From NCBI GenBank assembly GCA_913041095.1, contig CAJWIB010000132.1, positions 1 through 7,127 on the forward strand: a stretch of 7,127 bases of DNA. Direction: 5' to 3'. Positions 6,196 to 7,127 of this stretch are shown piece after piece. The notes beneath the pieces were generated by a model. It worked only from the letters and a program-made list of their open reading frames with translations. It ran no database searches and was not told where the DNA came from. Origin of the DNA: an uncultured Rhodospirillaceae bacterium (GTDB lineage: Bacteria > Pseudomonadota > Alphaproteobacteria > Rhodospirillales > UBA2165). Each line of letters starts with the position of its first letter. Within the stretch, counting starts at the first letter, position 1. Made by a program: the position numbers and the translations under genes.

Positions 6196-6232
6196 TTGAC
6201 TTGACCTCCGGCACCTATCCCATAGGTATAAA
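6196..6232 (+). promoter_or_regulatory. Candidate ubiD promoter with overlapping dyad
   Basis: TTGACT (6196-6201) and TTGACC (6201-6206) resemble -35 boxes, and TATAAA (6227-6232) resembles a -10 box. The best pairing, TTGACC to TATAAA, has a 20-nt spacer, longer than the usual 16-18. Inside the spacer lies a perfect 6-bp inverted repeat, ACCTAT (6213-6218) and ATAGGT (6222-6227), around CCC. A regulator binding the dyad could compensate for or block the long spacer. The ubiD ATG is 31 nt beyond TATAAA. This is pattern matching only. Confidence 0.3.
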
Positions 6233-6263
6233 TGGCCAATAATTTGGTCGGAAGAAGAAGTTT

Positions 6264-7127
6264 ATGGCTTATCAGGATTTACGGGAGTTTATATCTAAAC
6301 TTGAGGCTGAAGGGCGCTTACAGCGGGTTTCAGAGCCAGTTTCACCGATCTTCGAAATGACCGAGATACAAACGCGCCTGTTAGCCGAAGGCGGCCCGGC
6401 AGTGTTGTTTGAAAATGTAGTTCAGGAAAATGGCGAAAAATACAGCCTGCCAATGCTGGTTAATTTATTCGGCACTGTCGAGCGGGTGGCCTGGGGTATA
6501 GAGCGGGAACCCGAAACTTTACGGGAACTCGGTGAAACCCTTGCTTTCATGCGTCAGCCCGAACCACCTGGCGGCTGGAAAGAAGCAATTGGCATGTTGC
6601 CGTTGGTCAAATCGGCGATGGCGATGAAACCGAAAACCGTTTCAAATGCCCCGGTGCACGAAATTGTCCTCGAAGGTGATGATATTGATCTTGCTAATTT
6701 TCCGATCCAGACCTGTTGGCCGGATGAACCCGCACCCCTGATCACCTGGCCGCTGGTCGTTACCCAAGGTAGCGACGACAGCAAAAGTGATAATTTCAAT
6801 ATCGGCATTTACCGCATGCAGGTCACAGGTAAAAACACCACCCTGATGCGCTGGCTTAAACATCGGGGTGGTGCGCAGCACTTTGCCAAACATTCAGAAC
6901 CTATGCCGGTCGCCGTAGTTATTGGCGCCGATCCGGGCACTATTTTAGCAGCCGTCGCACCGGTGCCGGACATCATGTCGGAATATCAGTTTGCCGGTCT
7001 TTTGAGAAATCAAAAGGTTGAACTGGCAGATTGCAAAACCGTGCCGCTTAAAGTTCCGGCTCAGGCGGAGATTGTGCTTGAAGGACATGTTTCCTTGGAT
7101 GATTTCCAAGATGAAGGTCCCTATGGC
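6264..7127 (+). CDS. ubiD: UbiD-family decarboxylase (4-hydroxy-3-polyprenylbenzoate decarboxylase), 3' part missing
   Basis: I translated this from the ATG at 6264; 288 codons are open to the window edge, against roughly 490-500 for the family. UbiD removes the carboxylate of polyprenyl-4-hydroxybenzoate in ubiquinone synthesis using prenylated FMN made by UbiX. Visible family motifs are the MAYQDLREFISKLE start, NLFGTVERVAWG, NFNIGIYRMQ (177-186, with N179 at the metal/prFMN-binding position), MRWLKHRGGA (195-204), SEYQFAGLL, and DEGPYG as the last six residues. The acidic active-site residue that follows GPYG in the family lies just outside the window. GGAAG at 6250-6254, followed by further AGAAG repeats, supplies the ribosome site. 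Related UbiD-like enzymes act on other aromatic acids, so the ubiquinone role is the likeliest reading, not certain. It is in the same direction as hslVU but separated by 233 nt and a hairpin, so it is probably a separate unit. Confidence 0.92.
   Translation, partial: MAYQDLREFISKLEAEGRLQRVSEPVSPIFEMTEIQTRLLAEGGPAVLFENVVQENGEKYSLPMLVNLFGTVERVAWGIEREPETLRELGETLAFMRQPEPPGGWKEAIGMLPLVKSAMAMKPKTVSNAPVHEIVLEGDDIDLANFPIQTCWPDEPAPLITWPLVVTQGSDDSKSDNFNIGIYRMQVTGKNTTLMRWLKHRGGAQHFAKHSEPMPVAVVIGADPGTILAAVAPVPDIMSEYQFAGLLRNQKVELADCKTVPLKVPAQAEIVLEGHVSLDDFQDEGPYG

Noticed and set aside
6057..6239. A 60-codon minus-strand frame between hslU and ubiD.
   Set aside because: It starts with TTG and overlaps the hslU 3' hairpin and the candidate ubiD promoter. 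It shows no family I recognise. A degraded gene fragment cannot be excluded, but nothing supports it as a working gene.
1..7127. Search for a novel system: CRISPR arrays, insertion sequences, tRNA genes, toxin-antitoxin or defence genes, direct repeats.
   Set aside because: None seen. All substantial frames fall into known housekeeping families, and the non-coding stretches are short (204 and 233 nt at most).

Overview
The window looks like a chromosomal housekeeping stretch from an alphaproteobacterium of moderate GC content (roughly half by eye). Three things point there: the gene order hisB / DUF2628 / hisH / hisA / hisF / hisE next to a divergent hslV-hslU pair, an HslV whose catalytic threonine is preceded by a short WH(A) leader, and overall protein similarity to remembered alphaproteobacterial sequences. 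I cannot name a genus.

Left half (1-3867, minus strand): a compact histidine-biosynthesis operon read right to left, hisB -> DUF2628 membrane protein -> hisH -> hisA -> hisF -> hisE. Gaps are 16 nt or less, and three junctions overlap (TAATG at DUF2628/hisH, ATGA at hisH/hisA, 8 nt at hisA/hisF). HisB, HisH+HisF, HisA and HisE cover the middle of the pathway. hisG, hisI, hisC and hisD are not in this window. A perfect 12-bp inverted repeat with A/T tails follows hisE and looks like an intrinsic terminator. Just 21 nt beyond it starts a HIT-family nucleotide-binding protein gene, cut by the left edge.

Centre (3868-4071): a 204-nt divergent control region between hisB and hslV. No histidine-rich leader peptide is visible.

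Right half (4072-7127, plus strand): hslV and hslU encode the peptidase and the AAA+ unfoldase of the HslVU (ClpQY) protease, 6 nt apart and almost certainly cotranscribed. A GC-rich stem-loop lies 12 nt after hslU. After a 233-nt spacer comes ubiD, a prenylated-FMN-dependent decarboxylase of ubiquinone synthesis. It is cut by the right edge inside its active-site region.

I found no mobile element, CRISPR array, tRNA/rRNA or defence-type system, and no intergenic stretch exceeds 300 nt. The window is largely ordinary. The items most worth a second look are the uncharacterised membrane protein wired into the his operon, the hairpin placed directly before the HIT gene, and the processing-dependent N-terminus of HslV.
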